Assembly (NCBI GenBank): GCA_902779535.1
Contig: CACZBX010000015.1
Coordinates: forward strand, 1-42,050
Length of the DNA stretch: 42,050 bases
Origin: an uncultured Bacteroidales bacterium
GTDB taxonomy: Bacteria; Bacteroidota; Bacteroidia; Bacteroidales; Bacteroidaceae
Reading direction: 5' to 3'
The notes beneath the pieces were generated by a model. That model did not search any database. It was not told the origin of the DNA and saw only the letters and a list, made by a program, of their open reading frames with translations. Below are positions 7,918 through 16,273 of the stretch, in pieces. A program made the position numbers and the translations under genes. Position 1 is the stretch's first letter, and every line of letters begins with the position of its first letter.

Positions 7918-9015
7918 ATGGAATTAAAACAAACCCCGTTTACCGCAACACATATTGCGCTGGGAGCAAAGATGCACGAATTTGCAGGTTACAACATGCC
8001 TATTCAGTACACAAGTATTATTGAAGAACACCTTACGGTTTGTAAGGGTGTCGGCGTGTTCGATGTTTCTCACATGGGTGAGTTCTGGGTAAAAGGCCCG
8101 AAGGCTTTAGACTTTTTGCAGAGTGTGACATCCAATAACGTCGCAGCATTACCTGTTGGAAAGGCTCAATACTCTTGTTTCCCGAATGAGGAGGGAGGAA
8201 TCGTTGACGATATTATCGTATATCATTATGAGCCGGAGAAATATCTGTTGGTTGTGAATGCTGCCAATATCGATAAGGACTGGGCATGGTGTAACAGCCA
8301 TAATAGCATAGGTGCAGAATTGGAGAACTCGTCTGACCGTATGGCTCAGCTGGCTATCCAAGGACCGAAAGCAAAGGAGGTGATTCAGAAATTGACAGCC
8401 GTCAACTTGGACGAGATTCCTTATTATGCTTTCACCGTAGGCGAAGTGGCTGGCGTGAAGGATGTGATTATTTCAGCAACCGGATACACTGGTGCAGGTG
8501 GTTTTGAGTTGTATTTCTATCCGGAACATGCCATGACGATTTGGAATGCCTTGTTTGAAGCAGGTGCCCCTGAAGGAATTAAGCCGATTGGCTTGGGCGC
8601 TCGTGATACCTTGCGCCTGGAAGCAGGCTTCTGTTTGTATGGAAACGACTTGAATGATACGACTTCTCCGATCGAGGCAGGCTTGGGATGGATCACCAAG
8701 TTCGTCGATGGTAAGAACTTTACCAATCGGGCTGCGCTTGAAAAACAAAAAGCAGAAGGTGTTACACGTAAACTGATTCACTTTAAGATGGTGGATCGTG
8801 GTATACCTCGCGAACATTATGACTTGGTTGATGCTGAAGGAAATGTTATCGGATGTGTTACCAGCGGTACGATGTCGCCAACGTTGAAGATTGGTATAGG
8901 TATGGGCTATGTAAAACCTGCTTTTGCAAAGTTGGATACAGAGATCTTTATCGATGTCCGTGGTCGGAAACTGAAAGCAGTCGTTGCAAAACCGCCTTTC
9001 CGTAGTGTTGAATAA
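7918..9015 (+). CDS. gcvT: glycine cleavage system T protein (aminomethyltransferase)
   Basis: GcvT transfers the methylene group from the aminomethyl-lipoyl H protein to tetrahydrofolate and releases ammonia. The 365-residue protein has the expected length. It shows the family features [18 protein letters not shown] (about residues 43-60), [19 protein letters not shown] with the folate-site aspartate, the central [35 protein letters not shown], and a C-terminal barrel ending with KPPFRSVE. The other cleavage-system genes (gcvH, gcvP) are not in this window. It follows pepT by 22 bp and ends just before a terminator hairpin. Confidence 0.96.
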   Translation: MELKQTPFTATHIALGAKMHEFAGYNMPIQYTSIIEEHLTVCKGVGVFDVSHMGEFWVKGPKALDFLQSVTSNNVAALPVGKAQYSCFPNEEGGIVDDIIVYHYEPEKYLLVVNAANIDKDWAWCNSHNSIGAELENSSDRMAQLAIQGPKAKEVIQKLTAVNLDEIPYYAFTVGEVAGVKDVIISATGYTGAGGFELYFYPEHAMTIWNALFEAGAPEGIKPIGLGARDTLRLEAGFCLYGNDLNDTTSPIEAGLGWITKFVDGKNFTNRAALEKQKAEGVTRKLIHFKMVDRGIPREHYDLVDAEGNVIGCVTSGTMSPTLKIGIGMGYVKPAFAKLDTEIFIDVRGRKLKAVVAKPPFRSVE

Positions 9016-9029
9016 ATCATAAATATTAG

Positions 9030-9067
9030 GCATGAGAATAGCAGAACACGCTATTCTTATGCTTTTT
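9030..9067 (+). terminator. terminator of pepT-gcvT
   Basis: A 13-bp stem with one G·U pair joins 9030-9042 to 9050-9062 around a 7-nt loop, followed by TTTTT. An open frame that appears to start at 9032 lies inside this hairpin, which is why the next gene is started at 9083 instead. Confidence 0.8.
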
Positions 9068-9082
9068 AAAATAGTTGAGTAT

Positions 9083-10375
9083 ATGAAAAGTGTAAGATTG
9101 TTTTTAATCTTTGTGTTGATGACTTATCTATCTGTCTCAGCACAGACCACGTTAAAGGAAAAGTTACAGGCTCTTCCTGAAATCTCCGAGATTGTACCAT
9201 TGGAAAAAGGTGAGTTTGGCGAGAAATACTTGGTGTATTTCACCCAACCTATTGATCATCAGAACCCAAGTCTTGGAACTTTCAAACAACGGGTATTTGT
9301 CTCTCATCTGAATTTCAAGAATCCGACGGTTATGGTGACCGAAGGTTACGGTGCAGAGGGCGCTAAGTCGCCGCGCTACCGGAATGAATTGTCTCGTTTG
9401 TTCGAGACGAATCAAGTGGTGGTGGAGCATCGCTACTTTTTGGAATCAACTCCGAACCCTAAAGATTGGACATATCTGACGACGAAACAGTCGGCAGCCG
9501 ACTTACATGCTATCTGCATGGCGTTGAAGAAAGTGTATCCTGGAAAATGGATTACTACAGGCGCAAGTAAGGGTGGACAGACCACTGCTTTATATCGCAC
9601 TTATTATCCCGACGATGTTGATATTTCCGTTCCTTATGTTGCCCCATTGAACTATGGTGTGGAAGATGGCCGGCATGAACCGTTTATCCGAAATGTATCT
9701 ACAGCAGCCGACCGTAAGGTCGTGCAGGATTTCCAGATGGAGGTGTTCAAGCGTAGGGCTACCTTACAGCCGATGTTCGAGAAACATTGCAAGGACAACA
9801 ACTTGACGTTCCCTGTTACGATGGGTGAGATCTATGATTTCAGCGTGTTGGAATATTCTTTCGCGATGTGGCAGTATGGATATCCTATCAGCAAGATCCC
9901 AAGACCGACAGCTTCGGATAAGGAAATCTTCGATCATTGGATTCAACAGTGTAATCCGAGCAACTTTAACAAAGAAGGATACTTCAAATCGTTCTTTGTA
10001 CAGGCAGCTAAAGAACTGGGATACTATGGCTATGACATCAAGCCATTCAAGAAATACATGGAATTGAAATCTACAAAGGGCTGGTTGAGTCGTCTGTTGC
10101 TCCCTGATGAGTTGAAAGGAGTGAAGTTTGATAAGACCATGGCAAAGGATGTGACCAAGTTCTTGAAGAAAAACGACCCGAAAATGATTTATATCTATGG
10201 CGAGTTCGACCCATGGTCGGCATCGGGTGTCTGTGCATGGCTGAATACATCGAAGAAGAAAAACCTTCATGTATATGTGATTCCTGGTGGAAATCACGGT
10301 GCACGGATTGGAGTAATGCAGGAACCTATGCAAAGCGAGGTTAAGGCATTAATCCAGAAATGGTTGAATGAATAA
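9083..10375 (+). CDS. exported S37/S28-family serine peptidase (PS-10/tripeptidyl-peptidase type)
   Basis: The 430-residue product has a signal peptide (MKSVRLFLIFVLM..., cleavage after SVSAQ). A prolyl-type alpha/beta-hydrolase follows, resembling tripeptidyl aminopeptidases of families S28/S37. The nucleophile elbow is GASKGGQT, preceded by the VVEHRYF block typical of these peptidases. The C-terminal half contains GEFDPWSA and the likely catalytic histidine in GGNHGAR. It should release N-terminal di/tripeptides outside the cytoplasm. The start at 9083 places the signal peptide directly at the N-terminus; the longer frame would begin within the gcvT terminator. A strong terminator follows at 10397. 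It is probably a single-gene unit. Confidence 0.85.
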   Translation: MKSVRLFLIFVLMTYLSVSAQTTLKEKLQALPEISEIVPLEKGEFGEKYLVYFTQPIDHQNPSLGTFKQRVFVSHLNFKNPTVMVTEGYGAEGAKSPRYRNELSRLFETNQVVVEHRYFLESTPNPKDWTYLTTKQSAADLHAICMALKKVYPGKWITTGASKGGQTTALYRTYYPDDVDISVPYVAPLNYGVEDGRHEPFIRNVSTAADRKVVQDFQMEVFKRRATLQPMFEKHCKDNNLTFPVTMGEIYDFSVLEYSFAMWQYGYPISKIPRPTASDKEIFDHWIQQCNPSNFNKEGYFKSFFVQAAKELGYYGYDIKPFKKYMELKSTKGWLSRLLLPDELKGVKFDKTMAKDVTKFLKKNDPKMIYIYGEFDPWSASGVCAWLNTSKKKNLHVYVIPGGNHGARIGVMQEPMQSEVKALIQKWLNE

Positions 10376-10396
10376 AAAGCATGATAAAAAAGAGGG

Positions 10397-10428
10397 AATG
10401 CTGTCCTATTATAGGGCAGCATTTTTTA
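10397..10428 (+). terminator. terminator of the serine peptidase gene
   Basis: An inverted repeat pairs 10398-10407 (ATGCTGTCCT, one G·U) with 10413-10422, followed by a run of T residues. It sits about 20 bp past the stop codon. Confidence 0.8.
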
Positions 10429-10685
10429 TTCTATATTAGTTGATAAGATATCTGGAGTTTTCTTTTAAAACATTTTAGTAATGCTTCTGAAGGGGCCACT
10501 TTCAATCATCTAGTTTTTGAGTTTGAAAACTTGATGATTGATGGTGAAAACTCATTTTTTAAGGGTAAAAAACTCGATAATTGAAAATTTTTATACGAAG
10601 AATGAATGATATTGTCCGACGGCTGAGAATGTAATGCAAAACCTTGTTGTAGAGAAGCTGCCTAATTCCGAAAAAAACTCTGTTC
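10429..10685. other. AT-rich gene-free stretch with one long imperfect inverted repeat
   Basis: I see no credible gene here. The notable structure is an inverted repeat at 10503-10540: arms of 15 with a single central T·T mismatch (CAATCATC-T-AGTTTT against AAAACT-T-GATGATTG) around an 8-nt loop. Neither side has a terminator-like T run. Downstream, at 10540-10590, are two loosely similar direct repeats of the form AAAACT(C/T)GAT(A/G)ATTGA. Confidence 0.5.
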
Positions 10686-10785
10686 CTCGGGATCTCCAGA
10701 TCCCGAGAAAGAATAATTGTGGGTTTGTAACCCACTGCGAATTAAAAATCCGCTTATTATGGCGTTGGGAATCTGGAGGTCCCTA
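10686..10785. repeat. four-hairpin palindromic element (degenerate copy)
   Basis: Four palindromes follow one another. The first is CTCGGGATCT/AGATCCCGAG at 10686-10707. The second is GTGGGTT/AACCCAC at 10719-10735. The third is a decayed GCG-A-ATT/AAT-C-CGC at 10737-10753. The fourth is an imperfect one around 10765-10786 (TTGGGAATCT against AGGTCCCTAA). The order, spacing and loop types match the better preserved element at 41721-41822. This looks like a REP/BIME-like dispersed repeat. Confidence 0.7.
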
Positions 10786-10795
10786 ACAACACTTG

Positions 10796-10836
10796 AAAAA
10801 AGAAAAAGGCAGCAACGGATTGCTCACGTTGCTGCC
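10796..10836 (-). terminator. minus-strand intrinsic terminator with no assigned gene
   Basis: A 10-bp GC-rich stem (10808-10817 with 10827-10836, nine-base loop) is followed in the minus direction by a long T-rich tail. No minus-strand coding gene ends here, so it may close an unannotated RNA starting between about 10840 and 11020. Confidence 0.55.
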
Positions 10837-10978
10837 TCATTGATCGAAACTTCGCTTTTCAATCGTAGATAGGTTTGAATATCTTTGATTCCCTATTTAT
10901 GATGGATTCTTGATATGGGCAAGATCGGAAGTTATTATTCTCATTCCTTTTTTGTTTCTTCGAAAAAATCTGTGGATG

Positions 10979-11010
10979 TTTGGCATTCCTTTGGATTTGT
11001 CTTATCTTCG
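10979..11010 (+). promoter_or_regulatory. promoter of the nitroreductase gene
   Basis: TTTG at 10979-10982 and TATCTTCG at 11003-11010 (one mismatch to TAnnTTTG) are 20 bp apart. The start codon is at 11032. The -7 region is partly palindromic (TTATC...GATAA), so the complement also offers a weak promoter-like TATCCTTTGC. Confidence 0.5.
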
Positions 11011-11031
11011 CAAAGGATAAATGAGTAGAAT

Positions 11032-11556
11032 ATGGAAAATGATTTTTTGAAATTGATAAAGAGCCGTCGTAGTTGCCGCCATTTCAAACCGGAACAGGTT
11101 ACGGATGAGGAATTGCAGGCGGTTTTGGAAGCAGGAACGTATGCTCCTTCAGGTCATAACCTGCAGAATTGTTTTATCGTTGCATTGCAGCAACCGGAGC
11201 AAATGAAACAATTGGCTGAGTTGAATGCCAAGATTTGGGGAATCACTTCGAATCCTTATTACGATGCACCGACCTATGTCTTCGTGTTTGCACCGGGTGA
11301 TAGCGGGAACGCGTTCCAAGATGGCAGTTGTATCCTAGAGAACATGATGCTTGCTGCTCATGCAATCGGTTTAGGAAGTTGCTGGATCAACCGTGAGAAA
11401 CAGATGTTTGATACGGAAGAAGGAAAAATCTTGATGAAAGAGTGGGGATTGCCTGATGGCCTGATCGGTATTGGAGCCTTGGCCTTAGGATATCCTTCAA
11501 GGGAGTTCCGACCAGCCAAGCCACGAAAGGAAGGATATTATCGCATTATCAAATAA
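11032..11556 (+). CDS. nitroreductase family protein
   Basis: The 174-residue protein is an FMN-dependent NAD(P)H oxidoreductase of the nitroreductase superfamily and is probably cytoplasmic and homodimeric. The N-terminal KSRRSCRHFKPEQVTDEEL contains the Arg/Ser phosphate-binding signature. YAPSGHNLQN contributes the flavin contacts. The C-terminal IGIGALALGYP and the basic PAKPRKEGYYRIIK tail fit the smaller members of the family. The natural substrate cannot be predicted. It has its own promoter and ends in a bidirectional terminator whose stem includes its stop codon. It converges on the GH2 gene. Confidence 0.9.
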   Translation: MENDFLKLIKSRRSCRHFKPEQVTDEELQAVLEAGTYAPSGHNLQNCFIVALQQPEQMKQLAELNAKIWGITSNPYYDAPTYVFVFAPGDSGNAFQDGSCILENMMLAAHAIGLGSCWINREKQMFDTEEGKILMKEWGLPDGLIGIGALALGYPSREFRPAKPRKEGYYRIIK

Positions 11557-11586
11557 GAAAAGGAGCCTTAGGCTCCTTTTCTTATT
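11552..11586. terminator. bidirectional terminator between convergent genes
   Basis: A perfect 16-bp inverted repeat pairs 11552-11567 with 11571-11586 around the 3-nt loop TTA, with A/T-rich flanks on both sides. It includes the TAA of the nitroreductase gene (11554-11556) and two of the three bases of the opposing stop codon (11585-11587), so both mRNAs end within a few bases of their stops. Confidence 0.85.
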
Positions 11587-14500
11587 AATATGTAATCTTT
11601 GCGGCTTGCTCTTCTACATTGTATCCGCTAATCATCACTTTCGCTTTCTTCCCGTGCGTGTCGCGGTCGGCCCACTGAAGTGATACTTCCTTCGATTCTC
11701 CCGGCATCAGTGAGAAATAGTTGTCGCTGTAAAGCATTGGGAGAATTTGTACTCCATCGCTGCCTACCACATTCAGTCGAATCATCAGAGCTGGCACGTC
11801 CGATTTGTTGGTAATCGTCACCTTTCCATTCCACTGACGCTGTTGTTCGGAGTAACTCATCTTACTCGAGAGGGTGGTTTGCGGTAACCTTTTCAGTTCT
11901 TGATAGTCGTTTCCATCCTTCGAACGTAGGTAAAAATTCTCAGAAATAAGTTGTTGGTTGGCGTCATACAGCTTCAGGCAAACGTACGAAACCGTTGTCG
12001 GACTCTCATCTTCGCCCAATGCCATGCAAGGTGTAGTACTATCGTTTGCAATATTCAAGTTTTTCTCTTGCTTCGTCGTGACGATCTTTCCTTGCATATC
12101 GCGAACGGTTAGCTCTGCAACCAGTCCTTGCAGGTCTCCACCATATAAGTTCACGATTTCTATCGAGTCGGTAGCAGCATTCCATTGGATATGTACGGGT
12201 TCGCACGCCTTCTTTGCACCAAAATATGCGGCGGTCGGCTCGAAGTAATAGTCGTATGTTTGCCAAACCATGCTTGGCCAGCATGGATGGCTCATCCAAA
12301 TAATCAGGCCCAGACGGTTTACATTAGCCGATTCGTACATAGCACGATACCCATTGTAGTTAATCCATTGTGCCAGTTCGGTAAACTGTTTGGCATCTTT
12401 CGGTTTCCCGAATCCCACCTCGATGAGTTGGTTAAACGAAGCACCACGTTGAGCTCCTTCCATGGTATAATCGTGTTGTCCCCACTTCCCGCTCTGTGGC
12501 CATAAATGGTCAGGGCGGATCGTGCGTGCCATGCTTTCGTAGTTCATAACGTTTGGCATACCTCTTTCCGAATGGAATTTTACCGGAACACGTTTGAAGT
12601 ATTCTTCTGCCGAGAGGGCATTATAAGGTCCATGTCCGCTGACTCCGTCATCCGCTGAACTGGAAAAATAAACCATGTCGGGATGAAGCGTAGCTACAAA
12701 CTCCCGAAGAGCCTTGTCTAAAGTGGCTGTCGGATAACCTTCGTTCCGTCCGCAGTACAATCCGATGCTGGCATGGTTGCGGATTCGTTTTACATAGTCT
12801 TTTGCATTTCGCATGAACATGCTTTCATCGTCGGGATCTGGTCCGTCGGCAGGGTTTGCCAACCAGAAGTCTTGCCATACCATGATACCATATTTGTCGC
12901 ACGCTTCATAGAACGGCTCGTCACCAATCTGTCCTACCCAGTCGCGAATCATGTTGAAATGCATGTCTTTATGATATTTTACGGCAATATCGTATTCACG
13001 AGCCCGATAATTCAGGTTATGTTCACTGAATCCCCAGTTGCCCCCCAACGGGATAAAGCGTTTGCCGTTGACAAAGAGTTTCAGCTGTGTGTCCACATCT
13101 GTATAATTCATTTGTCGGATACCTGCAAGGTAAGTCAGTTGATCGGATATCGTTCCATCAATTTTTACGGTGAAACCTGCCTTATATAAATAAGGTGTAC
13201 CGTATCCGTTGGGCCACCAAAGGTTCAGTCGTTGGTCTTTCAGCTGTTTAAATTCTTCTGGTAAGAAGGCAATCTCTTCTTTTGCCCCGGCTTTCAGGTC
13301 GATTTCTTTCTCAAATTGGATGTCGCCGATGAATCCGCTCAGTACAGCGTGTACATCCTTGCTGTCATGGTTCGTCACAAAGACCGAAGGGGTGAGTGTT
13401 GCAAGGGTATCGGGCAAAGCCAACTTGGTGAGAACCAAAGGATCTTGCACCGTAATCTTGTCGGCAGCAGTGAGATAGACGTTATTCCAGATGCCCATGT
13501 TCCTTCCTCGAACAGTGGAAATCCAATCCCAGCCGATGGATGCATGGAATGTTGGATTATCTGCACCCAGGATACCACCGTTGAAGTCGGTATTCTTCTC
13601 GTTTTTCTCTTTTACTGCACCATAATGAGCGTTATGAATCACCCGAACAGCCAAAACATTCTTGCCCGGTTGCACCGATGCGGTGATGTTTTCTTTTCCA
13701 CGGATGAAAGCACCTTCGATGCGGTCTATCTTCTTTCCGTTGAGGTAGATGTCTGCTTTCCAGTTAATGCCATCGAAATTTAGGAACACGTTCTTCCCTT
13801 GATAGGCTGATGGCACATTGAATTCGGTACGATACCAGAAGTCCTCATTGAAGAAGGATTCTGAAATCATCATCAGGTTATCTTCAAAGTTCGGATTTGG
13901 GACAGCTCCGATATTGATATAACTGGTCAAAACCGTTCCCGGAACGGTTGCTGCTACCCATCCTGTTGCATCAAAGTCGGCTGTAGAGATGACTTCCCCT
14001 TTGTCTTTTACCTGTGATGCTCGTTCCAGTCTCCAGTCGCCTCCATTCAAAGGCGTCTTCAGGTTCGTTCCTGTTGGTCGGCTGGTGGAGTTTGCAACGA
14101 GCCCTTCCTTACCAAATACTTCCATCTCACTAAGCATATATTTCCCTGACTCGTCAGGTTGCTGCATCAACACACGGATATAACGTGCCAAACCCTTGCA
14201 TGTGATGGAATCTTTTAGGTTCTTGTCATTGGGCAGCTCAGACAGTAGTATCCAGTTCTCTGCATCGTCCGATGTTTCGACTTGTGCCTTCACTGGTTTG
14301 TGCAGCCAATAGAGTTTGATCAGGTCGAAAGTCGCAGCCGTCCCCAGGTCTACATACACCCATTGTTCGTTACCGTCAGCACTCATCCAAGCACTGTTGA
14401 AAATCTGTGACGGTAAGGTATTCATTACTTGCTGCTGCTTGTCCTTGAACTGGATTTCCGTAAAAGTCCAATGAGCGGCTCCGTCCATCTGCATTGATAA

Positions 14501-15193
14501 CTTGAACTTCTTGAACGGTTTTGTCACCTTTAGGTCGATGTCCATGTTCAGACTTCTTGTCGGGAGTGTTGCTTGTTCGGTTGTCTTATTGGGATCGGAA
14601 TGAGCTTTCCATGAGGTTGCCTCACCGGGCAATCCACTTGACTCGATTTTTGCTGCTTCTTCCCAGTTCGTTCCATCGGCAGATGTCTGTACGAGAATCT
14701 TATAACCATTAATGGCTTTCTCGGCATCGTAGGCTAATGATCCTTTTATCGTAATGCTTTGAGCGGGAATGGTTTGATCGGTCCATTCATATTCGATGAA
14801 CGTATCTTCTCCCATCAGGATATTACGTGTGTATTCTCCGGCATCGATGGCCCATTCTTTTTCCCGTTTGGGCAGTTCGCCGTCGGGTGTTCTTGCAATC
14901 AGGATGTTTGGCTCTTTTTCACAAAGAATACCATCTGTGACGAGTTGTGATGTCAGGTTAAAGTCATAACTCGACGACTGGTAAACAGCACGGTGCAAGG
15001 CAATGTTCCGATAGGTGAAATCTTTTTCCATCTTCGGAGCCATGTATTCCTTTATGTCTCCGGGATACATGCCGATGCCACGTGTATAACTCTCGGGTAA
15101 AGCAGAAGTTTCTGTCTTTTGAGGGGTACAGCCACCGAGGATGGCCAGACCGGAAAGAAGAAACCAGAACTGTGCAGAAAGAAACTGTTTCAT
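11585..15193 (-). CDS. GH2-family glycoside hydrolase lipoprotein with discoidin-like domains (exo-beta-glucosaminidase/beta-mannosidase-like)
   Basis: The product is 1202 residues if started at 15193; an ATG 27 bp upstream (15220) is the alternative. The N-terminus is a lipoprotein signal ending in the lipobox LGGC, so the enzyme is membrane-anchored outside the cytoplasm. Next come F5/8-type C (discoidin-like) sequences, clearest in the segment around VETSDDAENW and GLARYIRV. A GH2 jelly roll (FWYRTEFNVP, FDGINWKADIYLNGK), an Ig-like part and the TIM barrel follow. The putative acid/base is the Glu of GRNEGYP (about residue 818) and the nucleophile the Glu of FHSERGMPN (about 876). The RNEG context recalls exo-beta-glucosaminidases. 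The substrate is not certain. Confidence 0.87.
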   Translation of the reverse strand: MKQFLSAQFWFLLSGLAILGGCTPQKTETSALPESYTRGIGMYPGDIKEYMAPKMEKDFTYRNIALHRAVYQSSSYDFNLTSQLVTDGILCEKEPNILIARTPDGELPKREKEWAIDAGEYTRNILMGEDTFIEYEWTDQTIPAQSITIKGSLAYDAEKAINGYKILVQTSADGTNWEEAAKIESSGLPGEATSWKAHSDPNKTTEQATLPTRSLNMDIDLKVTKPFKKFKLSMQMDGAAHWTFTEIQFKDKQQQVMNTLPSQIFNSAWMSADGNEQWVYVDLGTAATFDLIKLYWLHKPVKAQVETSDDAENWILLSELPNDKNLKDSITCKGLARYIRVLMQQPDESGKYMLSEMEVFGKEGLVANSTSRPTGTNLKTPLNGGDWRLERASQVKDKGEVISTADFDATGWVAATVPGTVLTSYINIGAVPNPNFEDNLMMISESFFNEDFWYRTEFNVPSAYQGKNVFLNFDGINWKADIYLNGKKIDRIEGAFIRGKENITASVQPGKNVLAVRVIHNAHYGAVKEKNEKNTDFNGGILGADNPTFHASIGWDWISTVRGRNMGIWNNVYLTAADKITVQDPLVLTKLALPDTLATLTPSVFVTNHDSKDVHAVLSGFIGDIQFEKEIDLKAGAKEEIAFLPEEFKQLKDQRLNLWWPNGYGTPYLYKAGFTVKIDGTISDQLTYLAGIRQMNYTDVDTQLKLFVNGKRFIPLGGNWGFSEHNLNYRAREYDIAVKYHKDMHFNMIRDWVGQIGDEPFYEACDKYGIMVWQDFWLANPADGPDPDDESMFMRNAKDYVKRIRNHASIGLYCGRNEGYPTATLDKALREFVATLHPDMVYFSSSADDGVSGHGPYNALSAEEYFKRVPVKFHSERGMPNVMNYESMARTIRPDHLWPQSGKWGQHDYTMEGAQRGASFNQLIEVGFGKPKDAKQFTELAQWINYNGYRAMYESANVNRLGLIIWMSHPCWPSMVWQTYDYYFEPTAAYFGAKKACEPVHIQWNAATDSIEIVNLYGGDLQGLVAELTVRDMQGKIVTTKQEKNLNIANDSTTPCMALGEDESPTTVSYVCLKLYDANQQLISENFYLRSKDGNDYQELKRLPQTTLSSKMSYSEQQRQWNGKVTITNKSDVPALMIRLNVVGSDGVQILPMLYSDNYFSLMPGESKEVSLQWADRDTHGKKAKVMISGYNVEEQAAKITY

Positions 15194-15230
15194 GATATGT
15201 TCTTTTGTCTTTGTTTTCAACGTATAAAGG

Positions 15231-15326
15231 TAAAGATAAAAAATAGAATAGTGGGCGGATTGTTTCTTTTTTTATAAATAAATGTGCACTAAAAGGTTCG
15301 ATAAACTATTAAAATCGTTATCTTTA
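15231..15326. promoter_or_regulatory. divergent promoter region between the GH2 and ribokinase genes
   Basis: TATCTTTA occurs on the minus strand (complement of 15231-15238) and again on the plus strand at 15319-15326, each about 20-40 bp from the corresponding start. Both deviate from TAnnTTTG only at the last base. The minus copy argues for the 15193 GH2 start, because 15220 would leave almost no leader. No clear -33 boxes were seen. Confidence 0.4.
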
Positions 15327-15342
15327 ACCCAACAAATCAAAA

Positions 15343-16269
15343 ATGACAACGATGAATACGAATAAGATTGTGGTTATAGGTAGTTCGAATACCGATTTAG
15401 TGATTCAAACTGATCACTTGCCTGTGCCAGGTGAGACGATCTTAGGTGGTAACTTCTTTATGAATCCCGGCGGAAAAGGGGCCAACCAGGCTGTGGCGGC
15501 AGCACGTTTAGGCGGCAATGTGACTTTCATCTGCAAAACGGGAAAAGATATTTTCGGGAAACAGTCTCAAACCTTGTTCCAACAAGAAGGAATCGATACG
15601 CGATATGTGTTCTACGATCCTACTCAAGCGTCGGGCGTGGCCTTGATCACAGTCGATAAGCATGCCGAGAACTGCATCGCTGTTGCCTTGGGAGCGAATT
15701 CTTGCCTGATGCCGGAGGATGTGGAAAAGGCAAAAGACGCCATTGCTGGGGCTGAAATAGTATTGATGCAACTGGAAATACCGATGCAAACCGTGGAGTA
15801 TGCGGCTCGAATGGCCAATGAATCAGGGACGAAAGTCGTGTTGAACCCGGCTCCTGCAGCCGATTTGTCGGATGGACTCTTGAAATCTCTTTATCTGATT
15901 ACTCCCAATGAGACGGAAGCCGAGCGCATTTGTGGGAAAAAGGTCACCGACATCCCTTCGGCCATCGAGGCAGCACGCCTTATCCGCCAGAAAGGAGTGA
16001 AGAATGTGATCATCACATTAGGGGCGAAAGGTGCACTTGTCTGCACGGATTCGTTGTGCGAAGTCGTTCCGTCCTATTCGGTGAAAGCGGTAGATACGAC
16101 GGCTGCAGGAGATAATTTCAATGGGGCGTTGTGTATTGCCCTTGCGGAAGGACAGGATTGGATATCGGCTGTTCAGTTTGCCAATAAAGCTGCTGCCATT
16201 TCGGTGACAAGAGCCGGTGCCCAAGCATCAGCACCGACCAGGGAAGAGGTTAAATCTTATAAATTTTAA
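15343..16269 (+). CDS. rbsK: ribokinase
   Basis: This PfkB-family kinase phosphorylates D-ribose to ribose-5-phosphate with ATP in the cytoplasm. The 308-residue length matches RbsK. Visible motifs are the N-terminal NTDLV sugar-contact region, the first PfkB signature GGKGANQAVAAARLGG, NPAPA, and TPNETEAE. The C-terminal anion-hole/catalytic-base signature DTTAAGDNFNGAL contains the catalytic Asp. ATGs at 15343 and 15352 are both possible starts. It heads a plus-strand operon with an ADP-ribosylglycohydrolase-family lipoprotein (4 bp after its stop) and a ribose-type permease. That gene set resembles ribose-utilisation (rus) loci of Bacteroides. Confidence 0.93.
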   Translation: MTTMNTNKIVVIGSSNTDLVIQTDHLPVPGETILGGNFFMNPGGKGANQAVAAARLGGNVTFICKTGKDIFGKQSQTLFQQEGIDTRYVFYDPTQASGVALITVDKHAENCIAVALGANSCLMPEDVEKAKDAIAGAEIVLMQLEIPMQTVEYAARMANESGTKVVLNPAPAADLSDGLLKSLYLITPNETEAERICGKKVTDIPSAIEAARLIRQKGVKNVIITLGAKGALVCTDSLCEVVPSYSVKAVDTTAAGDNFNGALCIALAEGQDWISAVQFANKAAAISVTRAGAQASAPTREEVKSYKF

Positions 16270-16273
16270 TGAT

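Noticed and set aside
8473-9033. Minus-strand open frame of 186 codons opposite gcvT
   Set aside because: It is antisense to a well-conserved gene and has no recognisable domain.
9764-10333. Minus-strand open frame of 189 codons opposite the serine peptidase gene
   Set aside because: It shadows a confident gene and has no supporting signals.
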